This document shows positions 15,884 through 24,527 of a DNA stretch of 64,000 bases, one piece after another (the stretch's first letter is position 1; each line of letters starts with the position of its first letter). The notes beneath the pieces were generated by a model. It worked only from the letters and a program-made list of their open reading frames with translations. It made no database searches and was not told the DNA's origin. Made by a program: the position numbers and the translations under genes. Source of the DNA: DASXVX01 sp036504075 (GTDB lineage: Bacteria; Bacillota; Sulfobacillia; Symbiobacteriales; Symbiobacteriaceae); the NCBI GenBank assembly GCA_036504075.1, contig DASXVX010000075.1, positions 1-64,000 on the forward strand. The letters are read 5' to 3'.

Positions 15884-17304
15884 GCGACCGTATCCTGGAA
15901 CGGCTCCGCATGAAGCGGCCCCTGGTCCACGCCATTACGAACTACGTCTCCATGGACTGGGTCGCCCGCGGCCTCCTGGCGGCCGGCGCCCGGCCGGTCA
16001 TGGCCCTGGACAAGCTGGAGGCCGGCACGATGGCTTCGGTCGCCAACGCCCTCTACCTGAACATGGGCACCTGGAGCCCCGAGATGATGGCGAGCATGGT
16101 CGTCGCCGGCAAGGCCGCCAACGCGGCCGGCGTTCCGGTGGTCTTCGACCCAGTGGGCGCCGGCGGTCTGCCGATTCGCACGGAAAAAGCCCTGGAACTG
16201 CTGGAGGCGGTCACCGTGACCGCAATCCGGGGCAACGCGGGCGAAATCGCCGCCCTTGCTGGCATTACCGGGCTGGTCCGCGGCGTCGATACCGCCGGTG
16301 CGAGTCTCTCCGCCGTGGCCGCCGCAGTCCGGCAGGTGGCCCGCAAGTATCACTGCGTGGCCGCCGCCACCGGCGAAATCGACCTGGTTTCCGACGGGAC
16401 CCGGACCCTGGCCATCCGGGGCGGCCATCCCCTGATGACCGAACTGCCCGGCACCGGCTGCCTGGTCTCCGCCCTGGTGGCGGCCGGCCTGGGCGCGGCC
16501 GGCCTGGGCGACGCCGGGAAGCAGAATGACCCGTTGCTGACGGTGGCCGAAACGCTGCTCTTCGGCGCCTATGCCGGCGAAGTGGCGGCAGCCGTGGCCA
16601 AGGGGCCGGGCTCCTTCACCCCCGCTTATCTCGACGCCCTGGCGACCGTTGCGGCGCTCCCCGAAGGCCGCATCGCCCCCCCGCTGGAGGACCGGCTCGC
16701 GGTCTACGTCATCGTCAGCGGCACGACGCCGCTCGCTGTCGTGCAAGCCGCCCTGACCGGGGGTGCGGGCACCATTCAGTTCCGGGAGAAGCACCTGCCG
16801 CTGCCCGCCCAGGTCGAGGCCGCCAAAGCGGTCCAAGCGCTCTGCCGGGAAGCCGGTGCGCTCTTCCTGGTCAACGACCGGGTCGACCTGGCGCTGGCGA
16901 TCGGTGCCGACGGCGTCCACGTAGGCCAGGATGACCTGCCCGTGGCCGTCGCCCGCCGGCTCATGGGCCCGCAGGCGATCATCGGGGCCTCCTGCGAGAC
17001 GGGGGCGCTGGCCCGCATCGCCGCGCAGGAGGGTGCCGACTACGTCGGGACCGGTCCGGTTTACGCCACGCCCAGCAAGGCCGACGCCGGCGAGCCCACC
17101 GGGACCGGTCCGATCACCGAAGTGGCGGCGGCCACCGCTCTGCCCGTGGTGGGCATCGGCGGCATCGGGCTGGAGAACGCGGCAAGCGTGATCAAGGCCG
17201 GCGCCTGCGGGGTCTCGGTCATCTCGGCCGTGGTGAATGCTGCCGACCCCGGCGCCGCCACCCGGGCGCTGCTGGCCGCCGTCAACCAGGCCAAAGTGCG
17301 CTAA
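15880..17304 (+). CDS. thiM: Bifunctional hydroxyethylthiazole kinase / thiamine-phosphate synthase (ThiM-ThiE fusion)
   Basis: One uninterrupted 474-codon frame. Residues 1 to about 265 are ThiM (RPLVHAITNYVSMDWVARG, DPVGAGGLPIR, ELPGTGCLVSALVAAGL). Residues about 268-474 are ThiE (GTIQFREKHLPL, FLVNDRVDLALAIGADGVHVGQDDLP, GTGPVYATPSKADAG, VVGIGGIGLENAASVIKAGA). ThiM makes HET-phosphate and ThiE joins it to HMP-PP from ThiD to give thiamine phosphate, so the last three steps of salvage are on two adjoining genes. The domain order is opposite to yeast THI6 (ThiE-ThiM). No frameshift is needed. Start overlaps the thiD stop. Confidence 0.95.
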   Translation: MSDRILERLRMKRPLVHAITNYVSMDWVARGLLAAGARPVMALDKLEAGTMASVANALYLNMGTWSPEMMASMVVAGKAANAAGVPVVFDPVGAGGLPIRTEKALELLEAVTVTAIRGNAGEIAALAGITGLVRGVDTAGASLSAVAAAVRQVARKYHCVAAATGEIDLVSDGTRTLAIRGGHPLMTELPGTGCLVSALVAAGLGAAGLGDAGKQNDPLLTVAETLLFGAYAGEVAAAVAKGPGSFTPAYLDALATVAALPEGRIAPPLEDRLAVYVIVSGTTPLAVVQAALTGGAGTIQFREKHLPLPAQVEAAKAVQALCREAGALFLVNDRVDLALAIGADGVHVGQDDLPVAVARRLMGPQAIIGASCETGALARIAAQEGADYVGTGPVYATPSKADAGEPTGTGPITEVAAATALPVVGIGGIGLENAASVIKAGACGVSVISAVVNAADPGAATRALLAAVNQAKVR

Positions 17305-17334
17305 TTGTTCTTACGCGAAGGAGTTGACCCCCAT

Positions 17335-17850
17335 ATGAAGTCGCTGCAAGTGCTCACTCGGATGGCCGTTCTGGTTGCCCTGGGAGTCGTGGCCTCCTAC
17401 ATGATGGCCATCCCCCTGTTCGGCGCCAGGCTCTTTCCCGCGCAGGCGGCCATTAATGTGGTGGCCGGCGCCCTTTTGGGCCCCTGGTATGCCGCCCTGA
17501 CCGCACTCATGATCGCCGCGCTCCGAATCACACTCGGCACCGGCAGCCTGCTGGCCATTCCCGGCTCGCTGTTCGGCGCCCTTCTGGCGGGCTTCCTGTA
17601 CCAGGCGACCCGTTCCCGGCTTGCCGCCATGGCCGGCGAAGTGGTGGGCACCGGCGTGATTGCCGCCCTGGTGGCCTACCCGATGGCGGTGGTGCTTCTG
17701 AACAATGCCAAGGCTGCGTCCGCCGGGATCGCGTTCTACATCATTCCCTTCGGCTCCAGTTCCCTGGCGGGCGCCCTGCTGGGCGGCGCCGTCCTGGCCG
17801 TGCTGGAGCGGTGGGTTGCGCCGGTTTCGGCCCGCGGGCTGACCCGATAG
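17335..17850 (+). CDS. thiW: ECF transporter S component ThiW (thiazole uptake)
   Basis: The 171-residue product has about five membrane segments and the ThiW pattern (LARLFPAQAAINVVAGALLGPWYA-like region, LGTGSLLAIPGSLFGALLAG, IPFGSSSLAGALLGG). ThiW is predicted to be the substrate-binding subunit of an energy-coupling-factor transporter for hydroxyethylthiazole. The shared EcfAT module is not in this window. ATG 17335 follows GAAGGAGTTGACC. Last gene under the TPP riboswitch. Confidence 0.88.
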   Translation: MKSLQVLTRMAVLVALGVVASYMMAIPLFGARLFPAQAAINVVAGALLGPWYAALTALMIAALRITLGTGSLLAIPGSLFGALLAGFLYQATRSRLAAMAGEVVGTGVIAALVAYPMAVVLLNNAKAASAGIAFYIIPFGSSSLAGALLGGAVLAVLERWVAPVSARGLTR

Positions 17851-17944
17851 CGTGGTTTAGCAGGAATTGCACATACCTTTGACGGAACTTGATATCCTGA
17901 ACCATCAGAGGGCTCAAATCTCATGTTACGAGGGAGGAACCCTT

Positions 17945-18775
17945 GTGCAATTCCCGCTCCCGCTGATCAACTCCGCTGAACTCACCGCCACGCTAAAATC
18001 AGAGACCGTCGTCCTGGCTGACTGCCGGTTCGACCTGGCCAATCCTGGCTGGGGCCGGCAGGCCTATCTCCGCGCCCACATTCCGGGGGCGGTCTACTTT
18101 CACCTCGATGAGGACCTCTCCGCACCCATCGGTCCACACGGCGGGCGCCACCCGCTGCCGGACCCGGCCATGCTGGCCGCCAAGCTGGGCGCGGCGGGCC
18201 TCGGTCCCGGAGTGCCGGTGGTGGCGTACGACAACAACGGCGCCTTCGCCGCCCGCTTCTGGTGGCTGCTGCGCTGGCTCGGTCACGACCAGGTGACCGT
18301 GCTCGACGGCGGCTTCCAGGCCTGGGTGGAGGCCGGCCTGCCGGTGACGGCCGAACGGCCACAGCCCGCGCCCCGGCAGTGTGTGCCCCACCCCCGACCG
18401 GACATGATCGCCGGCATGCTCACCGTCCGGGACCGGTCCGCCGATGTGGTTGTGGTCGACGCCCGCTCGCCCGCGCGGTTCGCCGGCGAGCCCAACCCGC
18501 TTGACCCCTGGCCCGGCCACGTTCCCGGGGCGGTCAACCGGTTCTGGCAGGAAGGCCTGCGGCCCGACGGCACCTGGAAGTCGCCGGAAGAGCAGGCGGC
18601 CCGCTTCGCCGACCTGCCGTCCGGCGAGCGGGTCATCCACCAGTGCGGCTCCGGCGTCACCGCCTGCGCCAACCTGCTGGCCATAGCGATCGCCGGCTTG
18701 CCCGATTCCCGCCTCTATCCCGGCAGTTGGAGCGACTGGTGCACCTACCCGGGAAACCCGGTGGAAAAAGCGTAG
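17945..18775 (+). CDS. sseA: Two-domain rhodanese sulfurtransferase (SseA/thiosulfate or 3-mercaptopyruvate type)
   Basis: 276 residues in two rhodanese domains: inactive N-terminal half (VLADCRFDLANPGWGRQAYLRAHIPGA) and catalytic C-terminal half with the cysteine in QCGSGVTAC. The loop CGSGVT is between the thiosulfate (CRKGVT) and mercaptopyruvate (CGTGVT) types, nearer the latter. GTG 17945 has GGGAGG seven bases upstream; a longer in-frame start at 17867 has none. The 94-base gap after thiW has no obvious terminator, so cotranscription with the thi operon is possible but unproven. Confidence 0.88.
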   Translation: MQFPLPLINSAELTATLKSETVVLADCRFDLANPGWGRQAYLRAHIPGAVYFHLDEDLSAPIGPHGGRHPLPDPAMLAAKLGAAGLGPGVPVVAYDNNGAFAARFWWLLRWLGHDQVTVLDGGFQAWVEAGLPVTAERPQPAPRQCVPHPRPDMIAGMLTVRDRSADVVVVDARSPARFAGEPNPLDPWPGHVPGAVNRFWQEGLRPDGTWKSPEEQAARFADLPSGERVIHQCGSGVTACANLLAIAIAGLPDSRLYPGSWSDWCTYPGNPVEKA

Positions 18776-18780
18776 CGAAA

Positions 18781-18816
18781 AGAGCCTGAATCCGTGCGGA
18801 TTCAGGCTCTTGCTTT
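18781..18816. terminator. Bidirectional terminator
   Basis: AGAGCCTGAATCCG pairs perfectly with CGGATTCAGGCTCT around TG, with T-rich sequence on the plus side and AAAA-rich (T-rich on minus) on the other. It separates two convergent genes. Confidence 0.9.
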
Positions 18817-19825
18817 ACAGTTCCGCCCGTACAGCGGCCACAATCTCATAGAACCATTCGTACATGTCTTCGGGTCGGATGGCCTTTAGCCGGTTCCGGT
18901 CCAGGCGAACTGTCTGGCCGTCCAGCGTGACGCAGGCGTGGAACGGGGCCGCGTACAGCTTGGCTGCGGAACTGCGCGCCGTCCACTCGTCCAGGCGCAC
19001 GGCGCCGCTGTCCACAAGCCACTTCAGCAGATCGTAATATTGCTTCTGCATGAGGCTCAGGGGGTAGCCCGGAAACTGAGTCTGCACCACGTGCTGGTCG
19101 ATCTCCCGCCAGAGCCCTGCGATCACCTGCCGGCGGGCGGCGGCGACCTCCACCGTCGGTGCCGGAATGGTCATCGCCGCGGTCAGCCGCTCCGTCCACT
19201 GCTGTGGAACCCAGTTCAGGGAACGGCTGAAGTTAATCAGCCATTTCTCGTGCGGAACGTACTCCCCGTTGGCAACGAAGAGGGCCGCCAGGAGGGGCTC
19301 CAGCGCCCGGTTGAGCATATGGTGGGCCTGGAGTCCGTCCTCCCGATGAATCCAGATGTCGCCGGACAGGTGAAAATGCCACCAGCAATCAAACAGGTGC
19401 CGTCCCACCCCCGCCGGGCTAGGCGGCTCCGCCAACTTCGCGGCGTATAGCCCGGCGATCCTGCCCCGGGGGTCGAAGAGGATCTGGCTGTACGAGACGT
19501 CCCACTTCGCGACCTCGGACCAGGGCTTCTGCATCTCGGCTTCCAGATTACACACCTTGATGTCGTATAACCTGCCGGCGATCATCACGATGCCGGAGAG
19601 CAGCGGAACGGCGCCCTGGCTCCAGCGCCCGAAAGTCTCGTCGGCCAGATAAATCGTCAAATCGATCTCGGACATTCCGTCGGCGTATCCACGGCTCATG
19701 CCGCCGTTCAGCGTGACTCCCTCGATCCCCGGCAGTCTGGCCAGGCCCGGTAGGGTGGACTCCAGGTGGGTCCGAAGTTCGGCAATATGGTTTTGCGTGG
19801 GAACCTGGGGGTAGGGGCGGCTCAT
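18815..19825 (-). CDS. Nucleotidyltransferase-fold protein of unknown substrate
   Basis: The 336-residue protein has the Pol-beta-type nucleotidyltransferase signature GGMSRGYADGMSEIDLTIYL (residues about 41-60): a GG...S loop and two acidic metal ligands. The rest is helical and tryptophan-rich (FDCWWHFHLSGDIW), resembling proteins with DUF4037-type C-terminal domains. The substrate is unknown; aminoglycoside-type or tRNA-type activity cannot be claimed. The ATG at 19825 follows AAAGGAATGTGAGCAGCT. It is monocistronic. Confidence 0.7.
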   Translation of the reverse strand: MSRPYPQVPTQNHIAELRTHLESTLPGLARLPGIEGVTLNGGMSRGYADGMSEIDLTIYLADETFGRWSQGAVPLLSGIVMIAGRLYDIKVCNLEAEMQKPWSEVAKWDVSYSQILFDPRGRIAGLYAAKLAEPPSPAGVGRHLFDCWWHFHLSGDIWIHREDGLQAHHMLNRALEPLLAALFVANGEYVPHEKWLINFSRSLNWVPQQWTERLTAAMTIPAPTVEVAAARRQVIAGLWREIDQHVVQTQFPGYPLSLMQKQYYDLLKWLVDSGAVRLDEWTARSSAAKLYAAPFHACVTLDGQTVRLDRNRLKAIRPEDMYEWFYEIVAAVRAEL

Positions 19826-20244
19826 AGCTGCTCACATTCCTTTGAGATCGGGGATACAGCCAATGTTCGACGCCGGATTTGTCTTTCCTGGGCGCTGTCT
19901 CCCCCGACCGCGCGACCACACGGAAACGTCGCCAATCGTCGCCAATCAAATCCAATCGCCGCCAATCCCAGCGATCGCCGGCCGCAGATGAACCTTTCCC
20001 AGGAAACCGCGACCAGACGGAGCACCGCACAGCGATCTGGCGCAGGCTCCGACTGCCCAGGTCGCGCCGCCCCCCACCCCGAACGCCGAAGCCGATTCCC
20101 GGAGTGCCGGCGCAAAATAGAGACCGAGAGGACGTATGGCCATCCTGAATTTCCATAATACTGGATACGACTCGACCTCCCCCGACCAGGAGAACGCCGA
20201 GTTCGCTGTCCAGCAGTCCGGTCATGCCGACTAGCCAAAATCGA
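19826..20244. other. Non-coding gap with short GATTGGCG repeats
   Basis: No convincing gene: the frames that stay open have no homology-like features. At 19926-19970 the plus strand has GTCGCCAATC twice in a row and two further diverged copies. A promoter for the nucleotidyltransferase-fold gene must lie here but no strong -35/-10 pair is evident. Confidence 0.5.
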
Positions 20245-20286
20245 ACGAGAGCGCCCGCCGCCGGCGAGACGGCAGGGCGCTCTCGT
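20245..20286 (-). terminator. Intrinsic terminator after hflX
   Basis: A 12-base stem (ACGAGAGCGCCC with GGGCGCTCTCGT) whose loop folds further (GCCG/CGGC), followed on the minus strand by TCGATTTT. Confidence 0.75.
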
Positions 20287-20316
20287 ATGTTTGACGCCAC
20301 GCTTCGGCCGAACCCT

Positions 20317-21609
20317 TCAGTTCTGTGCCAGTTTTCTCAAACCCGCCCGCAGACGCCCGGCGACGCCTTTCTCCAGCTCCACCTTGATGTAGGTGCCCTC
20401 GCCCCGGTGCTCCTCGAACAGCACCCGCCCGTGCTCGTGGGCCAGGGAGAGCCAACTGGACTGGGCGTACGGAATGACCGCCTCGACCACTTCCCGCCGG
20501 TTCGCCAGCGCCTCCTGAATGGTGCGGCTCAGACCGTCCAGGTTCTGGCCGCTGGCGGCGGCCACGGCCACCGAGCCCGGTGTGTGCCGGAGCATGTGGT
20601 CCAGCTCGCCCGGCTCCACGAGGTCGGCCTTGTTGTAGACCACCAGTGCCGGCCGGTCGTCGGCATGCAGTTCCCGGAGAACGTCCACCACCGTCTGCAT
20701 CTGCTCGGCCCGCTTGGGATGCGAGGCGTCCACCACATGCAGCAGCAGGTCCGCCTCGTTCACCTCTTCCAAAGTGGACCGGAAAGCGGCGACCAGGAAC
20801 GTCGGCAGGTTGTGAATGAAGCCGACCGTGTCGACCAGCAAGTACGGCTCGCCTTCTGCCGGTTCCACCCGCCGGGTGGTGGCGTCCAGGGTGGCGAACA
20901 GCCGGTCTTCCGCCAGCACATCGGAGCCGGCCAGCGCCCGGTGCAAGGTGGATTTGCCGGCGTTGGTATAACCGGTGAGTGCGACCACCGGGACGGCCCC
21001 CTGCGTCCGCTCGCTCCGGAGACGGGACCGGTGGGCGGAAACTTCGGCCAGTTCGCTCTCCAGCCGGGAAATCCGCTCCCGGATGCGCCGGCGGTCTACT
21101 TCCAGCTTCGTTTCGCCGGGGCCGCGGGTACCAATGCCGCCGCCCAGCCGGGACAGTTCGACGTAGTTGCCGGTCAGCCTGGGCAGCCGGTAGTTCAACT
21201 GGGCCAGTTCCACCTGCAGCTTCGCTTCCCGAGTCCGTGCCCGCTGGGCGAAAATGTCCAGAATGACGGTCGTCCGGTCGACCACCGGACAGCCGATGAT
21301 CTCTTCCAGGTTCCGCAGTTGGGAATAGGTCAGCTGGGTGTCGAAAATGACCAACTCAAATTCCTGGTACCGCCGGGCCTCTTCGATCTCTTCCACCTTG
21401 CCCTTGCCGACAAAAGTGGCCGGGTCAGGCGTGGACCGGGCCTGAGTCGTGCGGCCCACCACCACGGCCCCGGCGGTGTCGACCAGACGCTCCAGTTCAT
21501 CCAGGGATTCATTGGCCGTCCAGCCATCGGCGTGGCGGGATGAAGTTCGCTCCAGGCCTACGATAAAGGCCTTCTGGGCCTGCCCGTTCGTCGAAGTCGC
21601 TTGCGTCAT
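20317..21609 (-). CDS. hflX: Ribosome-associated GTPase HflX
   Basis: The 430-residue HflX has the N-terminal HflX domain (residues 1-180, with the GGGIGTRGPGETKLEVDRRRI-type linker, cited here as GIGTRGPGETKLE), then a TRAFAC GTPase domain with G1 GYTNAGKS, G3 DTVGF and G4 NKAD. HflX splits or rescues stalled ribosomes under stress. ATG 21609 has GGAGG eight bases upstream; a GTG/ATG eight codons earlier is less good. The region hfq-spoVK-hflX follows Bacillus gene order, with a ROK gene inserted between spoVK and hflX. Confidence 0.95.
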   Translation of the reverse strand: MTQATSTNGQAQKAFIVGLERTSSRHADGWTANESLDELERLVDTAGAVVVGRTTQARSTPDPATFVGKGKVEEIEEARRYQEFELVIFDTQLTYSQLRNLEEIIGCPVVDRTTVILDIFAQRARTREAKLQVELAQLNYRLPRLTGNYVELSRLGGGIGTRGPGETKLEVDRRRIRERISRLESELAEVSAHRSRLRSERTQGAVPVVALTGYTNAGKSTLHRALAGSDVLAEDRLFATLDATTRRVEPAEGEPYLLVDTVGFIHNLPTFLVAAFRSTLEEVNEADLLLHVVDASHPKRAEQMQTVVDVLRELHADDRPALVVYNKADLVEPGELDHMLRHTPGSVAVAAASGQNLDGLSRTIQEALANRREVVEAVIPYAQSSWLSLAHEHGRVLFEEHRGEGTYIKVELEKGVAGRLRAGLRKLAQN

Positions 21610-21730
21610 CGGGTTTTCCTCCGTTTCGGACACAAAAGCCGCAGCCCAGTCAGGGCCGCGGCTCCGTAGTTAAGGCCAAGGGCATCTTGGTTCTAATGAT
21701 AACGAAAGTCCGAACAGGCGTCAATCCTGG

Positions 21731-22693
21731 CTAAATGAGTCCCGCCCGGTCCAGCGCAAGGGCCAGCGCCCCGCGCAGGGCCGAATCTTCGCCCAGGGCC
21801 GCCAGTTTGACCGGCGCCCAGCAGCCGGCCAGCACCTGCTTCTTCGCTTCCGCCTCGATTTCGGCCAGGAAGGCCGGGCCGTTCTTGGCCATGACGCCGC
21901 CGCCCAGGACGACCACTTCCGGACCCAGCAGGTTCATCAGGTTGGAGCAGGCCACGCCCAGCGCTTTCGCCGCCCGGCTCAAAATGGCCCGGGCCGCGGC
22001 GTCGCCGGCCGCCGCCGCCTGGGCGACGGTCCCGCCATGTACCTGGTCGGGAGCGCCTCCGGCCAGGTCACGCAGAAAACCACCTTCCGGCGTGCGGGCC
22101 GCTTCCTGCCCGGCCCGGCCGATGCCGCTGCCGCTGCTGATGGACTCCAGACACCCCTGCGCGCCACACCCGCAGCGCGGGCCGGCCAGGTCGATTACGA
22201 CGTGACCGATTTCGCCGGCGTTGCCGGTGGACCCGTAGACCACCTGCCCGTTCTGGATGATGCAGCCGCCGATGCCGGTCCCCACGCCCAGGTAGACCAT
22301 CTCCCGGGTGCCCTGGCCGCTGCCGAACCGGTGCTCGCCCAGCCCGCCGGCCTTGCAGTCGTTGGTAACGGCCACGGGAACGCCAAAGTGCGCTTCCAGG
22401 AGATCCCGGAGCGGCACGTCTTTCCACTTCATGTTGGGGGCATCCAGGATCATGCCCCGCTTGATGTCCAGCGGCCCCGGCGAGCCGACACCAATGGCAG
22501 ACGCTTTGCGGGCGTCCACGCCGGCGACGAAAGCAACCTGCTCAATCAGGCGGGCGATTCGCCGCACGCCTGCGTCCGAGCCTTCGTGCGCCAGGGTATC
22601 CGTCTGCGCCCGAGCCAGTACATTACCCTCCGCATCACCAATCGCTGCGATGATTTTCGTGGCGCCCAGGTCTACGCCTGCGACGTAATGCAT
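21731..22693 (-). CDS. ROK family sugar kinase (glucokinase-like)
   Basis: 320 residues, actin-like ATPase fold. Phosphate-1 motif GVDLGATKI, VTNDCKAGGLGE with the catalytic Asp, GVGTGIGG, and the ROK zinc site CGCGAQGCLE. It lacks the helix-turn-helix of ROK repressors, so it is an enzyme, most likely glucokinase. ATG 22693 chosen because AAGGAG lies 11 bases upstream; the GTG four codons earlier overlaps that site. It lies between spoVK and hflX, in line with both. Confidence 0.88.
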   Translation of the reverse strand: MHYVAGVDLGATKIIAAIGDAEGNVLARAQTDTLAHEGSDAGVRRIARLIEQVAFVAGVDARKASAIGVGSPGPLDIKRGMILDAPNMKWKDVPLRDLLEAHFGVPVAVTNDCKAGGLGEHRFGSGQGTREMVYLGVGTGIGGCIIQNGQVVYGSTGNAGEIGHVVIDLAGPRCGCGAQGCLESISSGSGIGRAGQEAARTPEGGFLRDLAGGAPDQVHGGTVAQAAAAGDAAARAILSRAAKALGVACSNLMNLLGPEVVVLGGGVMAKNGPAFLAEIEAEAKKQVLAGCWAPVKLAALGEDSALRGALALALDRAGLI

Positions 22694-22758
22694 GAACCGC
22701 TGCACTCCTTTTCCACGGTACGTCCCGCAGATATTTCGCCCGACGGTGCCGGATTCCT

Positions 22759-23760
22759 CTAATGGTCACGCTTCCACTCCCGGACGGTCTGCTCCAGATC
22801 GCTCCGGCAGACGGTGATCAACTCGGCCCGGGTCAGATCGGACCGGCCCACCAACCGGAGGGCGTGGCACCGGAGCGATCGCTCCACCAGGTTGCGGATA
22901 GCCCGGGCGTTCCCTTCCTCACCCCGAGCCGACCAGCGGGGACCATAGATGACGCTGTGCAGGTAGGCCCGGGCGTCGGCCCCCAGTTCATACTCCCGCT
23001 CCCGCCACATCCCCTCCGCAATCGCCAGCAGTTCTTCGGGGACGTAGTCCGGGAAGCTGATGACCAGCGGTAACCGGGATTTGAGGCCGGGATTCTGGCT
23101 GAGAAAATCCGCCATCTCCCACGGATAACCGGCGAGAATCATCACCAACTGGCCCCGCTGCTCCTCCATGGCCCGAACCAGGCAATCGATTGACTCCTTG
23201 CCGAAGTCCTTCTCACCGCCGCGGGCCAGGGAATAGGCCTCGTCGATAAAGAGCAGACCGCCGGTGGCCCGCTTGATGACCTCCCGGGTCTTTTGGGCCG
23301 TGTGGCCGATATACTCGCCGACCAGGTCCGCCCGCTCCACCTCCACGATGTGCCCCTGGGAAACCAGCCCCATCTCCTTGAAGAGACGCCCGAGGATGCG
23401 GGCCACAGTGGTCTTGCCGGTGCCGGGGTTGCCGGTGAAGACCATATGCAGCCCCGCCTGCTCGTGGGCCAGGCCCAGAGCCGTCCGGCGCAGTCCCATG
23501 GACTGGAAGGCGTAAATTTCGCGGACGTGGCGCTTCACCCCCGCCAGCCCGATGAGTCCATCCAACTCGGCCAGCACACTTTTCACCCGGGCCTGGCGCA
23601 GCGCCTCCACTTCAGCGGCCGCCTGAGCAGACGTGGGCTTGGCTGTCCGGCGCCGCAAGTCCATGGCCATCTTCACCGCCTGGGGCGGGCTAATCCGGCC
23701 CCGTCGTAGCCAGGCCATGATCTGCGAGAAGCTGGATGCCGGTGTCGAAGCTACTTTCAT
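22759..23760 (-). CDS. spoVK: AAA+ ATPase SpoVK (stage V sporulation protein K)
   Basis: The 333-residue AAA+ ATPase is of the SpoVK/CbbX group: Walker A FTGNPGTGKTTVARILG, Walker B GLLFIDEAYSLA, pore-loop and sensor regions (MILAGYPWEM, NPGLKSRLP). SpoVK is needed for spore maturation in Bacillus and is located between hfq and hflX there, as here. ATG 23760 follows GAGGTGGCGCACG. An N-terminal 75-residue helical region precedes the ATPase core. Confidence 0.9.
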   Translation of the reverse strand: MKVASTPASSFSQIMAWLRRGRISPPQAVKMAMDLRRRTAKPTSAQAAAEVEALRQARVKSVLAELDGLIGLAGVKRHVREIYAFQSMGLRRTALGLAHEQAGLHMVFTGNPGTGKTTVARILGRLFKEMGLVSQGHIVEVERADLVGEYIGHTAQKTREVIKRATGGLLFIDEAYSLARGGEKDFGKESIDCLVRAMEEQRGQLVMILAGYPWEMADFLSQNPGLKSRLPLVISFPDYVPEELLAIAEGMWREREYELGADARAYLHSVIYGPRWSARGEEGNARAIRNLVERSLRCHALRLVGRSDLTRAELITVCRSDLEQTVREWKRDH

Positions 23761-23898
23761 CGTGCGCCACCTCGTGGCACAAGAATACGCTCCCGAAGGC
23801 CTGTACCCGCACAATAAACGAAGAACTCACAAACGAGGCGCCTTATACTGCTCGGGTCCCGCCCCGCGCGTCTGCTCCTGATGCTCATATCCCACTCT

Positions 23899-24090
23899 GA
23901 CTTTACGTTCCTGACACGTGTATCCAGTGTCACTTTACGATCCTGGTGAGCGTATCCCGGGCGACTTTATGATCATGGTGAGCTTATCCCATGCGACTTT
24001 ATGATCCTGGTAAGCGTATCCCTTGCGACTTTATGATCCTGGTGAGCGTATCCCATGCGACTTTATGATCCTGGTAAGCGTATCCCGCTT
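23899..24090. repeat. Tandem array of six 32-bp units
   Basis: Six head-to-tail units in perfect 32-base register start at 23899, 23931, 23963, 23995, 24027 and 24059. The core is GACTTTATGATCCTGGT followed by GAGCGTATCCC. The first two units are most diverged, the last four nearly identical, and part of a further unit precedes 23899. There are no unique spacers, so it is not a CRISPR. It resembles the multiple terminal repeats of IS21-type elements, but no transposase is present. Confidence 0.9.
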
Positions 24091-24469
24091 TCCTACTCAA
24101 GGTGTTACTAAACCCTGCAGCCCTTCACCCACGCCCCTCGCGGCCACCGGGCGCTGGGGACGTTCTGTATTTCGCCGGCTATGCCTCGTCCCGAAGCGCC
24201 CCGTTCCGTTCAGACCGCTGGTAGACCGGTTGCTGCCATGGATTCCCCGGACCCCCGAGGGGGCACTCCCAGCCCTTACTGCCAGTGGGCACCCGAGCTT
24301 CTGGCTCAAGTGGCTCTTCGCCCTGACGGACCCACTCGCTCTACATCACGCGTTCCTTGTACGGTTGTTTATGAACATGTCCCGGTCCTTTATGAACATG
24401 TCCCGAGAGACTTTGTCTCGCTTCATGTTCTGACGGGATGTTTGGCCACTCAAGTGACTGCGAGACACA
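24091..24469. other. Non-coding remainder of the hfq-spoVK gap
   Basis: No gene supported. Near 24366-24404 TTTATGAACATGTCCCG occurs twice 21 bases apart, and a hairpin GAGACTTTGTCTC (24410-24422) follows. An open plus-strand frame (24023-24433) is built partly from the 32-bp repeats and shows no recognisable domain. Confidence 0.45.
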
Positions 24470-24500
24470 CCAAAGAAAAGGCCCGCCTTGCCGGCGGGCC
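24470..24500 (-). terminator. Intrinsic terminator after hfq
   Basis: On the minus strand GGCCCGCC, loop GGCAA, GGCGGGCC, then TTTTCTTT. Confidence 0.85.
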
Positions 24501-24527
24501 CATTCGATCCTTTTCAGGCGCAGGGGA

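Noticed and set aside
23899..24090. CRISPR array
   Set aside because: The repeats are contiguous without unique spacers and there is no cas gene.
24023..24433. A 136-codon plus-strand gene in the hfq-spoVK gap
   Set aside because: Its start lies in the 32-bp repeats, its end in other repeats, and no ribosome site or domain is visible.
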